This document shows, piece after piece, positions 19,440-29,881 of a stretch of 64,000 bases of DNA. The notes below the pieces were generated by a model, which ran no database searches, was not told the origin of the DNA, and saw nothing but the letters and a program-made list of their open reading frames with translations. Location: NCBI RefSeq assembly GCF_040581485.1, contig NC_090130.1:19657656-19721655 (forward strand), given 5' to 3'. Source of the stretch: Linepithema humile (taxonomy: Eukaryota > Arthropoda > Insecta > Hymenoptera > Formicidae). How positions within the stretch are numbered: the first letter of the stretch is position 1; the number at the start of each line of letters is the position of its first letter. The translations under genes and the position numbers were made by a program.

Positions 19440-20490
19440 ATTTTATATATCCGAGGCTACAGGCAAAATTTATTATTTTATTTTGACACGGGTAAAAATA
19501 CCTATAAGCGGCCTGTAGCATATTATATTCCTTATTAGGAATCAAAAGGGCGATAGCGCAGACAGCGGTAAAAGCTATCAAAGAGAATAAAAACAGTCGG
19601 TCAATAAATAACCGAGCACCGCAAAACTTTTACCGCTAAGATTGAATGGGCTATTGTGCTTTTGACGGCTCGATGCCGCCGCCGGCGCAAACAACTCGCG
19701 TCTTTGTCGGGTGACCTTTACACCGATTGGCGGAGATCTTACTACCAAATATCTGGAACCGGATTGGCGAGCGCCGTCAAGGAAGGGGAAAGCGGTAGTC
19801 GGACGAGTATAAGAAGACAGGCTCGAGCCGAGAGGAGTTAGTTGAAAAATTCCGTCGGGCTAACCGACGTAAGATAGTTAGTTTAGAGTTTCGTCGGTCT
19901 AACCGACGCACGATCGAAGTTAAAATGTATCCGTTACTAAAATCAAGGTGTCTCGGCAAGTAGTGTGCCGAACATCTTTCGAAGACCGATTTATCGGCCT
20001 TGCGCGGCGCGAAACGACCGCGTAGTGCGTAACACATGATGTATTGCGTGCGTGATCGTTACTTCGGTGACAGTGAATAAATATTTCACTTGGTTAAAAT
20101 ATTTAAACCTGTGTCGAATCAATTACATCCATACCTACCTTAGCGCGAGTCATCCGACGATCCATGTGGCAGCCTGGCAGTCCTGGGAATCCTGTCATCC
20201 TGGGGAACCTGTAACAGAAAAACCACAATTAGTAAATGGATGCGCGAGTGTAGTGTAGGCCGTAAGTCTCGTGGATGGGATAACTTCGAATACAGATCGA
20301 CCGAGGAGGCCGACATCCATCGAGGAGGCAGTGGAGAAATCGACGCAGCGTTCAACCTTGCTGTTAGCAGAGGACAAAACAGCTGGCGACCGTTGACAGA
20401 AGCGAAAGCGCTGAAACCTGGCGACTGGTAAGTCCACGTTTGGTTCCTTCCACCCTACGTCTCCGGTCACAACTTAACCTTTCAATGTCA
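19440..20490 (+). mobile_element. LTR-like unit plus leader, copy B
   Basis: Direct repeat of 17840-18860 with many substitutions. It has a TATA-like GAGTATAAGAAG near 19805, AATAAATATTTCAC near 20077, and the same leader ending in GCGACTGGTAAGTCC (donor GT at 20428-20429). Homology continues past the LTR-like part into the leader in both copies, so this is a tandem duplication of LTR plus internal start rather than a simple pair of LTRs. A third, leader-only copy is at 51270-51612. Confidence 0.55.
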
Positions 20491-20499
20491 TTTTTCTTT

Positions 20500-20820
20500 G
20501 ATTTTACGCACTTTACGTATATTAACCGGTATAACACTAAATGAACACACTTAGTTATTTTTTTACAAATTATTCTTTATTTCTCATTATATATTACATA
20601 TCAAAACGAATGGTACATATATCGCATGCGTCTTATTTCACTTTCTGGCAAGTAACCTTTAATAATCTTTAATGTCACATGTATATTTACAATTTCACAC
20701 TTCACGTTTATTTACCGGTATAAAATTCAATAAAAACATTGTATAATTATATTTTTCACAAATTATTCTTAATTTATTTCCATTAATTACATATCAAAAC
20801 GAATGGTATATATATCTTTC
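20500..20820. repeat. Two direct AT-rich repeats
   Basis: Two blocks (about 20510-20635 and 20700-20818) share TTACCGGTATAA and end in CATATCAAAACGAATGGTA. They precede the 15-bp minisatellite. No ORF. Confidence 0.6.
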
Positions 20821-21236
20821 CGTGTCCAAGCGAACGCACAATTGAGCGATGCACAACTGAACAGTGCGCAAATAAACGGTGTCCAAACGAACGGTGTCCA
20901 AACGAACGGTGCGCAACTTTCTGTGTCCAAACGAACGGTGCGCAACTTTCTGTGTCCAAACGAACGGTGCGCAACTTTCTGTGTCCAAACGAACGGTGCG
21001 CAAATAAACGGTGTCCAAACGAACGGTGTCCAAACAAACGGTGTCCAAACGAACGGTGTCCAAACGAACGGTGTCCAAATGAACGGTTCGCAACTTTTTG
21101 TGTCCAAATGAACAGTGCGCAAGTAAACAGTGCGCAATTGTACTGTGTCCAATTGAACCGTGCGCAACTTTCTGTGTCCAAATGAACCGTGTCCAAATGC
21201 AACGTGTCCAATTGAACTGTGTCCAAGTGAAGGCCA
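20820..21236. repeat. 15-bp minisatellite
   Basis: About 27 degenerate units, mostly of two kinds: GGTGTCCAAACGAAC and GGTGCGCAACTTTCT. Because the unit is a multiple of three and stop-free, several frames stay open for 100-200 codons on both strands. These ORFs are repeat artefacts. Confidence 0.9.
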
Positions 21237-21801
21237 CTCAATTTACGCGGTGTCGGCAGTAAATGCACGACTCGGTAATTTGCAATATCGGCAATAAATG
21301 CACGATTCGGTAACTCGCGGTAACAGAGGTAACAGAGGTAACCCGACGAAATCGGTAACCGGAAATGGGTACCAGGTGCGTGTAATCGCACCGCGATATC
21401 GGTAACTCCAATAATTCTTTTAATATGTTTGGCCGCTCCCCGCTCAGTATATGGCAGAGGGGCGCAGTTCTTCTAGGTAACGTTAACAATCCGGAGTGAG
21501 AGGCGAACACAAGGGCAACTCAATAATTATTGAACAATAATGTATGTTTAATAATTTATTGACAAGGTTAAAGATAAGTAAAATTCGGCATGAGCCAATG
21601 CGACGGTAGTTGTTCGATGAAGGCGGCGGCGATACAAATCGCCCGCAAGATCGGCAGCATAAAATAAACTTCGGTAACTACTTATATGGAACTTTGAAAC
21701 GCGATCACGAAAAACGGTAGCTGATCCGACGATACTCAGTAAAATAGATAGCACGTATAATGACAACACGACGGGACCGATAAAGGCCAAATAAATACAG
21801 T
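21237..21801. other. Unassigned sequence; no supported gene
   Basis: Moderate-GC stretch with short frames only, including an 80-codon minus-strand ORF with one hydrophobic segment near its N-terminus (21548-21790). No splice or promoter support was found. Confidence 0.3.
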
Positions 21802-21919
21802 TTGAAACGACGGTTATCTAGCGGCCAGAAATGCTATGTCGCGCAGCGGCTATTTTCGCGGATTTTCTTTGTTTCTCGCAGAGACGCTAAAGTGACGGTA
21901 ACAGCAGTCTCGCGGAGAA

Positions 21920-22127
21920 CGTTCCCGCGCAAAATCCGTCCGTCGAAGGTTGGTGGTATGGTGAATCGTACGATGATGGGCCCGGTGGTGGATACGATGG
22001 TGGGCCCGGCAGTGGATACCGTGGTGGGCACGGAAGAAGACATGGTGGAACAAACGCAAGAAACGCTGAAGCGTGTGCAGAGTATGTCGTAACATACGGC
22101 GGAGCGCATGAAATATGCCATTGAGGT
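21920..22127 (+). CDS. Possible Gly/Tyr-rich exon (GYDGGPG repeats)
   Basis: One plus-strand frame reads Gly-rich repeats of the type GGGYDGGPGSGYRGGHGRR, ending at a TGA at about 22125. A plausible acceptor (GTAACAGCAG) lies at about 21911. Repeats of this composition occur in secreted glycine-rich, cuticle or antimicrobial peptides, but no signal peptide or upstream exon can be joined with confidence, and a second frame across the same DNA is also open. Treat as a candidate exon only. Confidence 0.25.
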
Positions 22128-22259
22128 GGTGGTGGTGCTGCTGCTGGTGGTGGTGCTGCTGGTGGTGTTCTGCCTTGTTGTGTCCTTTTCTGCACCGTGC
22201 GCAATTTTTTCTTATGTTGTGAATTCGCTGCAAACAGAAGAAATATTAAATTAAACATT

Positions 22260-22640
22260 TTATATAATTAATTGTGCATGCAAGCACATACACGCACATA
22301 CACTCGCGAATACATATGCACGCACATACGCGCACATACACTCGCAAATACACATGCACGCACATAAACTCGCGAATACACATGCACGCACATTTATTCA
22401 CACAGATACTACAATTTAATTTTATTACTCACCTTATTTAATGCGGTTGATTCTCTTGCACGGGCTGTAGCACGCACATACATGCGCATGCACGCACATA
22501 CACTCGCGAATACACATGCACGCACATACACTCGCAAATACACATGCACGCACATAAACTCGCGAATACACATGCACGCACATTCATTCACACAGATACT
22601 ACAATTTAATTTTATTACTCACCTTATTTAATGCGGTTGA
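22260..22640. repeat. Tandem repeat, about 187-bp period, with CACGCACA microsatellite
   Basis: Two copies share the microsatellite-like CACATGCACGCACATA runs and a non-repetitive part ending ACTCACCTTATTTAATGCGG. The latter contains, on the minus strand, a donor-like site (AAATAAGGTGAGT), so a small exon may have been duplicated here. Confidence 0.7.
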
Positions 22641-22872
22641 TTCTCTTGCACAGGCTGTAGCACGTGGACGGACGCCTAGACTGGTGCCTGGTCGGGCGCT
22701 CGGACTGGCATCTGAACGGGCGACTGAACAGACGCTTGGACGGGCACCTGAACGGGCGCTTGGATTGGCGCCTGAACGGGCGCGTGGACAGGCACATGGA
22801 CGGGCACGTGGTCCGGTACCGATGAACGTACCGAACCACGTGCCAGCGATGGTACTTGTCCTTCACTTCTGA
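22629..22872 (-). other. Possible decayed VPVQ-repeat exon
   Basis: On the minus strand an acceptor-like TCTATTGCAG (ending at about 22873) is followed by a frame encoding repeated VP(V/I)Q units (for example VQAPIQAPVQVPVQ), broken by an in-frame TAG. Another frame reads Arg-rich CQSKRPF-type repeats through to a donor-like GTGAGT. Low-complexity VPVQ repeats are seen in insect cuticle and silk-like proteins, but the frame conflict prevents a gene call. Confidence 0.2.
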
Positions 22873-22927
22873 CTGCAATAGAAAAAATATATTAATAATT
22901 TAATACTTATTGTAATATAAATGTATA

Positions 22928-23368
22928 AACTATATCAGCGCTCGGAATTAGTTGCACATTTTGAGCCGATTCAGGAGACGACGCCTCCTGTTCCCCCACT
23001 ACCGCCCGGCCGCTGGCGGCCGAGCCGCCGATAGCTCTAACGCAGGGGCGTTTTATATAAGAAATAGGCTGAGTTGTTGAGGCACCTCTCAGAAAATAGT
23101 AATATTTTCTTTGCTACATAAATAATGTTTATTTTTATTAATAGTTAAATATATATATATTATGTATTAATGAAAATAAACATTATTTATGTCGTGAAGA
23201 AAATGTTACGATTTCCTGAGATGCTTAAACAATCCAGCCTATTTCTAATATAAAACGCTCCTGAGCCAGAGCTATCGGCCGCCAGCGGTCTGGCGGTAGT
23301 GGGAGAACAGCAGGCGTCGTCTCGGGAATCGGCTCGAAATGTGCAACTAATTCCGAGCGCTGAACTAT
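22928..23368. repeat. Fold-back inverted repeat
   Basis: Arms of about 200 bp (22928-23131 and 23170-23368) are inverted copies around an AT-rich centre (AATAATGTTTATTTT / AAAATAAACATTATT). Both contain the GC-rich CCGCCAGCGG-type block. An ORF crossing the right arm (23225-23614 minus) is not supported otherwise. Confidence 0.75.
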
Positions 23369-23845
23369 ATTATAAGAATACTTACTTTTGCGAGTTCGTT
23401 TTTCCATCTCATCGGCGTCGTCAGAAAGAACTGAGCGGGAACATGATGTAAGAATATAAGGTGTATCATTGCGCATAATGGCGGCCGAATGTAGGAATAG
23501 CCAATCAAATTGTTGCCCCAAATGCAACGTCAAATAGCGCAAAATTTGAATGTACAAGTAATAAAAATATGAATAAAAATGGAATAAGTATAAAATAAAT
23601 ATAACAAAAAACAAAAAAGATTAAAAGTAATGACAAACTACGTAAAAAGGCGTAATACGCGTAATGAAAGTAAAAAAAAATTGGAAATTAATAATAAAAG
23701 ATATTATGAATATTAAGAAGTACATAAAAATAATAAAATTGATTACTGCATATAAAATTTATAACGATATAATATTCTTAATGGCTATATATTGTAAGAT
23801 CAAATTATCAAGGCTATTATATATAATAATAACAAATAAATTCAT
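23369..23845. other. Left flank and left terminal region of P1; no gene
   Basis: Includes the P1 target duplication (23434-23441) and TIR (from 23442), then AT-rich non-coding sequence up to the 3' end of the P1 transposase remnant. Confidence 0.5.
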
Positions 23846-26800
23846 TTATTTAATATAATACATTTTGTTATTGTTTACATTTTCTTTATTACAGATGTTA
23901 TATAGTTTTTTAGATTTTTTCTTGAGTATATTATTTTCCACGATATTTTTATTAATATTTCGAAGTCTTATATATGTCCGCGTACGCACGAGACATGCAA
24001 TTACCTCTTTAGGAAAAGTATTATTTATTCTTTTTAATACAATATTGGTTAATTTATCAAAGATCTTATCTTCTTTACTAAAAGAATTAGCATGAAATTT
24101 TATGAATTCCTCTTCCATAATTTGTGCTGCTCGTAAAAAATGTTTTGAAGGATACATGAGATTTCCTCTGGAAATTGTACATATCCAATCATTAGATATA
24201 TTAGGTAAATTTTTTGTTGGAATTCCCAAGTTATTATAGCGATTTCGAAATTTATGTGCTACATAACCAGTAATATATAAGGCAGCATTATATTTTATTG
24301 TTTCTTGATTAACGGCTTGTTCAAAATCATCAGTTAATTTTAATTCTTCATAGCTAGGTTCATAGTTACTTAAATCATGCACTGAAATAATTAGAATAAG
24401 AGATAGAATAGAATAGAATTAGAATAGAATAGAATTAGAATTAGAATAGAATATAATTAGATAAACAACTGAAATAAGGAAGTGGAATAAGTAACTGAAA
24501 TAATTAATATATTAGATCTATTCGTATTGTTCGAAATTCCAAAAATTCTTTACGCACTTGAAACAAGATAAATATATGTATATTCAGGTAATGAAGAAAG
24601 AGAAAGCAAAGATGTTGAATGCAAAAGGTGGAAGCAACACGAACAGACGTATTGGTAAAATATGTCCCAGCCAATCGTAAATTAATATTAACAATAAATT
24701 TAATATTTTTTAAATATTACCAATAAAAAGTTATACGAATGATTTAGAGACAAAGTTTCAATTTGTCTGCATACCTTCTGCAGTTTCTTCTGATTCGCTA
24801 TGTTCAACTATTTTCGCTATTATGTTATTGCTATTTTGTCCGAAACTTGTGGAATATTCAGGAACTTGTGGAATATTCAGAAACATATCTTTCTCTTCTT
24901 CCTCAGACAATCGGTTTGCTGGATAAATAGAGTCTGATCTACGTACATCGGTCATAGTAATGAATGAGTTACAAGTATTATCCTCTTCGATATTTATTTG
25001 TTCAGAAAGTACATGTTCCGAATGTCCCAAGAATATACCATTTTAAACGATTTTTTATTTCAACAGGCGTAGGATGATCATATCCACTTCCCATGGATCT
25101 TATGTATGAAAAGAAATGTTCAAGGATATCTTGATTTAGCCTTCTTGTTAGTATGTATTTTACATCAAAAATTTCAGAAGAATACTGATTTTTTAAATAT
25201 GCAAACACTTCTGGCAACGATCTGTTGCATAACAAAATTCCTTTCTGAAATTGCAATAGACTTTTTCGTTGTCCTACTCGCATTTCTATCATAAGCTCAG
25301 TCATATTATTAATAATCTTATTTTGTTCTTCGATATTGATGCCATAGGCATTTGATATGTTAGATTTGTGATATTTTAATGAGCTATTAAAGATATCAAA
25401 CCAATCATTGAAAAGTTGTAATAAGTCGGATGTATTTTTCCATTGTGTATTGCCAAGAAAACCATTTTCTCCACACCATTTAATTTCTGCTGCATTTGTG
25501 TTTGAAAAAATCTGTGCTGCTAGTTTTACGTTTTGTCGTCGCGTCCCTTTCACATCAAGGTGAGCAGGGCTCAATTTATGACATATTTTCAAATCATTGT
25601 TATTTAATTTTAATAGTAGTTCTAAGCATGTTTTGTCTACCAGGATCCCTTTAGTTGTAAATCCAGAGTCAAGTAAATTGTTTCTTGCTAATTTTATTAG
25701 ATGTGGAAAATCAGCATAAAAAAATATTTTTTAAGATTCGTTTGCAGGATGTACAATAAAACATTTTTTTTCGATGTCTGTTGTTATGGTTTTGTCCTTT
25801 GATTGATTAGGATAATCAACTCCGATGTGTAAAGTTTTCCACAACTTCATGTTAGTTGGACCCATATCACTTGTGACAGCCGTAACAATATAATTTATAT
25901 CGTATAAATGTTGTACGACAGTAAACAATATATCTCGGGACATTGGTGTATCAAAATTATAATAAATTGGTTGACTCCAATTATTAAATAAACCCCGAGC
26001 CATGATAAACAAGCAAGTTTTATGTGATCCATATACTTTTTGTTGCTTTCGATCTATGTCTAACTTATTCTTAACATATACATCATCAAATGTAAGCACA
26101 GTTAATTTCTCTACTGTTGAAAGATTGCGTCCTTTAATTGACATAATATTGAGAACCTCTTTTAAAAATTCAGGAAACACGTTAAAGCTTGATACCCAAT
26201 TGTGTAAAGTAGTTAGACATGGCAATGGTATCTTTTTAACGTTTCGCAAATATTTATATGCTTTCGGACTTAACGCCCGTAGTAAAATAGCAGACATTAT
26301 GTCTTCTGATGACCATTGCACGCGACTACTTGATGATATTAACATTGAAATTTGACCTGGTGTGAATACTTTACATAAAATGTTGTTAACTATTGCTTCG
26401 GCTTCCTTCTGATTATTATTCTTCAATTTTGATACTTCAGCTTGCAACTGTGCTACTTGCGTACTTAATGCTTCATTTTCTTTCAATAATTCTTGCTTTG
26501 TTTCCTCAGAGCTTCAAAGTTGTGTCATTAATGTTTTTTTTTGAGATATTATTTCTGCTAACTTCTTTGTTTCTGTAAAACAAGAAATATTTTTATATGA
26601 TATATATAAACATACATACGTTAGGAAAATGCTTATAATCAGAATAATCATTATTTACTTCATAATTTTTGACAATGTAAAAGAGTAATAAAAAAGTTTT
26701 AAAAAAGGAATGAGCAGATACCTCCACGTGGTGCATCCTAGATATGCATCCATCTCTTCCTGACTTTGTGCAGCTCCTGTTTCCATATTTCGGACAGTTT

Positions 26801-27580
26801 CTGTCTCCATATCTTCTATAATCACTTCCTGACTTTGTGCAGCTCCTTTTTCCACACTTCGGACAGTTTCTGTTTCTATTTTTGGTACAGTTTTTACATT
26901 AGATAAATGCTGTTTTTCTTTTGCATATTGCACAAGCTGCGTATATGTAGGTATACCAATCACTGTTCTGAAATAATATAAAACCATTTATTTATTCATT
27001 TATTTACTTATTTATTTATATCCACGTGTACATGTAAAATTATCAACATATTAAAAAAATGTGTAAAATACTTACAGTACGTTATTTACTTTAATATGCT
27101 TGTTGCTTCCAATGCTTTTTTTCTTTTGTGAGACTTCCTTTCTTTTTTCTTCTGCATTTAATCTTAACATCTTGCAAGGAATAGCATCCTTTTTTAAACG
27201 TCGTAATTCTTTGGCCGGTGTATTTTTTGATCTCGGTTTTGTAAATGTCATAACGAAATGATTTGAATCAAAATGGTTACTGCATATTCTTGCTAAAAGT
27301 TCATCATAATATTTTTATATTGTAACATGTATAAATTATATATATATTATATATATAAATATATAAATAAATAAATGATATAAATGATATCATGTATTTA
27401 CAAATCAATCAATTATAGGAACTAACCTAAATCAGCATTGAAATTATCATGTTCATTTTCAATGGCATCAAGCCACTGTTTTCGATTGCTAACATCTTTC
27501 GGGAATCTAAAAAATGTTATTCCGTTGCTATCACTTTTATATGTACGACTTTTACAGTCCTTTATACAACACGATGGCAT
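23846..27580 (-). pseudogene. P1 THAP9/P-element-like transposase, broken
   Basis: A minus-strand gene. Exon 1 (27580-27427) and exon 2 (27292-27076) encode a THAP zinc finger with CCIKDC, the conserved W and ICSNHF. Exon 3 is about 26967-26722. The next exon encodes a coiled coil and the catalytic domain with LSPKAYKYLR, VLTFDDVYVK, SDMGPTNMK and NQDILEHFFSYIR. The last exon starts near 24382 after an intron with good GT/AG sites (24383 to about 24774) and holds an ITGYVAHKF motif. Lesions: TGA at 26516-26514 just before the coiled coil, TAA at 25733-25731 inside the catalytic domain, and a frameshift near 25020-25030. It cannot make a full transposase as it stands. Confidence 0.85.
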
Positions 27581-27735
27581 GACTGTATTTAAATCCGTTT
27601 ACCGTAACTACGGAAGCAGACATGTTCCTTTTCGCATTTGGGGTAACTCACTGATTGGTCGAAAAGCGGGTCTCATTTTCGTTCTCTGCGCATCTCAAGA
27701 ATGCATTGAACTATATACCATACTGGAACGAGCAC

Positions 27736-28083
27736 TGTTACGTGCCGCAACTTATAGTTTCTTATATTACTCTTTTTTATTCGAACCTTTGAACCTTTTT
27801 TATCTTTACTCCTTCTTGATCCTAAACACATGACCCTTCGATGACTGCAATAAACATAAACGCTGTCCCTATGCCTAACGCATATTTTCCTTTTGACAAA
27901 ACCGCTTCCTTCCAATAAACATTCCGCCGCTACGATTTTCCTACAGCATCTTAAACGAAGATCATTCTCGCCAGTTCAGTTCTCGATCAAAGCTCAAACC
28001 AGCAACATCAAATAAAGACTTTTTCCACAAACGTGTCCCGACTTATTCTAAATAATCTATTACGTAGCTATACGCTCGTAACA
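27736..28083 (+). repeat. 5' LTR of the Gypsy element
   Basis: Begins TGTTACGTGCC and ends CTCGTAACA. Contains AATAAA-type signals (AATAAACATAAACG, CCAATAAACATT, AAATAAAGAC). Matches 35753-36100 base for base by eye. Confidence 0.93.
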
Positions 28084-28085
28084 AT

Positions 28086-28103
28086 TGGTGGCAGCGGTGG
28101 GAT
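28086..28103 (+). other. Primer-binding site
   Basis: TGGTGGCAGCGGTGGGAT starts two bases after the 5' LTR. It begins with TGG, complementary to the CCA end of a tRNA, at the position expected for priming minus-strand synthesis. The tRNA species is not identified. Confidence 0.6.
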
Positions 28104-28570
28104 TGTTTGTGTGTAAAAGTGCGGAAATTTTTACTATAATTGAGCTGATTGCTGTTAATTAATATTAAGTGAAAGAAAGTTAGAGACCCGGAATTCGAGA
28201 AAACTTCGTAGCCAAGCAAGACTATCAAGTAGAAGAACCGAGGTCAATCATAACTTGGTGCTATCCTGACGAAATTAACGGGAGCACATTTCGATCAACC
28301 TGCTGAGATCCTGTCTGTTAGCCGATAAAACCACGACGTGTAGTTTACAACCTACTCCGAGGAAAAAGGCATCAGGACGCTCCTGGACGAGCACAGCAGC
28401 TAACGAAGGAAAAGGACAGCAACAACGAGACTCCGTGGACGGCCAGCACGAAAAAAGGTCAACCCTCATCATCATCTCATCTACGTCATCATCATCAATT
28501 CATCTATATCTACCAGCGGCGTGAAACCATCTCGTCATAGATATGCTGCGCATCGTACTTCTGTAAGTCT

Positions 28571-29881
28571 ATGAATTTTGTAAACTTTAGAGACACTAAA
28601 GCGCATTATAATACAGACAGTTCGGAAAGTAGTTCGTCGATTAGTTATATTAGCGATAATAATTCTAAACATAATCACGTAATCTCAAATCTAGAAACAA
28701 TCAATATGAACGATCGAACAGAAACGGTAGAGTCAGCGCAAGGCGTAGATCATTTTGGCACAAATCTAGAAAGTCGAAGATCCTCGACGAGTAACAGTAG
28801 CTATTTTCCCGTCCGTAATAGTTTATCGCTCATACCTGTTTTTAATGGAAAAAATATTCCAGTGACGCAATTTACAGCAGATTGTAAAGGAGTTAATGAC
28901 TTAGTCGAGCCAGACGATAGGTTATTTTTCTTTAGATCGGTCTTACAAGTTAAATTAACGGGAGATGCCGCGTTAGTGAGAACAATCTATACAATAAATA
29001 ATCTTGATGATTTATGCAAAGCATTAGAAAAGGAATTTGGAAATTCCAAAAGTTTTGACCATTGGGAAGTGGAAATTAATAAACTTCAGCAAAAAAGAAA
29101 TGAATCCATTGAAGATTATGCTACTAGAACCAGAAAATTAAACTCTGAAATGATCCTTGCAATTTCTAATTACCCTGATCCAACAGCAAGAGCAGGACTA
29201 AGAATCTTTGCAATGAATAAATTAATTACTCATTTCTTAGGCGGATTACACAATCAAACGGCACAACTTCTTTTATCACAAAAATTTAACACGTTAGAAG
29301 ACGCAATAGAAAGTGCAACTAGGTACATTACAACATCTAATTATCATTCAGAAAGATTTAGACAAAATAGATTCAACGATACATCGAGAATAACTTGTAA
29401 TTACTGCAGGAAAATAGGACACACAGAAAACGAATGTAGGAAAAAACGTTACGATTCACAAAATGCCTCTCGTGAAAATCAAAATTCTTGGCAAAATAAC
29501 CAATATAATAACGTCAGACGCGAGCAAAATTTTTCGCGGAATAATAACCCGAACGGAAGCAGATTTAACAGTAACCAAAATTTTTCTAACACTAACTATC
29601 AATCCAACCGGTTTAACCAACCCAATCAATATAATCAAGCGAATTATCAACGTAATAATAATTTATCTAACAACCTACCTAATAATTCAACTAATAATTC
29701 ACATTTAAACTACCATGGCCAAGCGAAAAGCGCGCAACGTCAAGGCCAAATATCGAGTCGCGCACATCCGATTCAATCACTAGAACAAGAGCAAGAACAT
29801 ATACAATCAGAACAACCTCAAGAAATCTTATATCAATCCCATTCGAAGAGCTTAGAAATTCAGGAGACAGATTCTTGTTAG
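28571..29881 (+). CDS. gag: Gypsy gag polyprotein
   Basis: 436 residues. The N-terminal part is Ser/Asn-rich, the middle has a capsid-like retrotransposon gag region (LRIFAMNKLITHFLGGLHNQ), and residues about 276-289 form a CCHC zinc knuckle (CNYCRKIGHTENEC) that binds RNA. The C-terminus is Asn/Gln-rich low complexity. It overlaps pol, which lies in the -1 frame, by roughly 180 bases (pol is open from about 29698), as expected for -1 ribosomal frameshifting in this group. No clear slippery heptamer was pinned down. Confidence 0.9.
   Translation: MNFVNFRDTKAHYNTDSSESSSSISYISDNNSKHNHVISNLETINMNDRTETVESAQGVDHFGTNLESRRSSTSNSSYFPVRNSLSLIPVFNGKNIPVTQFTADCKGVNDLVEPDDRLFFFRSVLQVKLTGDAALVRTIYTINNLDDLCKALEKEFGNSKSFDHWEVEINKLQQKRNESIEDYATRTRKLNSEMILAISNYPDPTARAGLRIFAMNKLITHFLGGLHNQTAQLLLSQKFNTLEDAIESATRYITTSNYHSERFRQNRFNDTSRITCNYCRKIGHTENECRKKRYDSQNASRENQNSWQNNQYNNVRREQNFSRNNNPNGSRFNSNQNFSNTNYQSNRFNQPNQYNQANYQRNNNLSNNLPNNSTNNSHLNYHGQAKSAQRQGQISSRAHPIQSLEQEQEHIQSEQPQEILYQSHSKSLEIQETDSC

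Noticed and set aside
20820..21236. Possible CRISPR-like array
   Set aside because: Units are contiguous 15-mers without unique spacers, in a eukaryotic context; it is a minisatellite.
20783..21391. Long overlapping ORFs on both strands with HLDT/FGHR or NGVQT repeats
   Set aside because: They are produced by the 15-bp minisatellite, whose unit is a multiple of three and stop-free in several frames.
23225..23614. 129-codon minus ORF with hydrophobic N-terminus
   Set aside because: Crosses one arm of a fold-back repeat and AT-rich DNA; no splice or promoter support and the inverted arm does not keep the frame.
27673..27915. 80- and 76-codon minus ORFs repeated at 27.7 and 35.7 kb
   Set aside because: They lie in the two Gypsy LTRs and repeat because the LTRs are identical; no coding features.
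28275..28475. Minus-strand ORF in the Gypsy leader
   Set aside because: Antisense to the leader between PBS and gag, with no supporting features.
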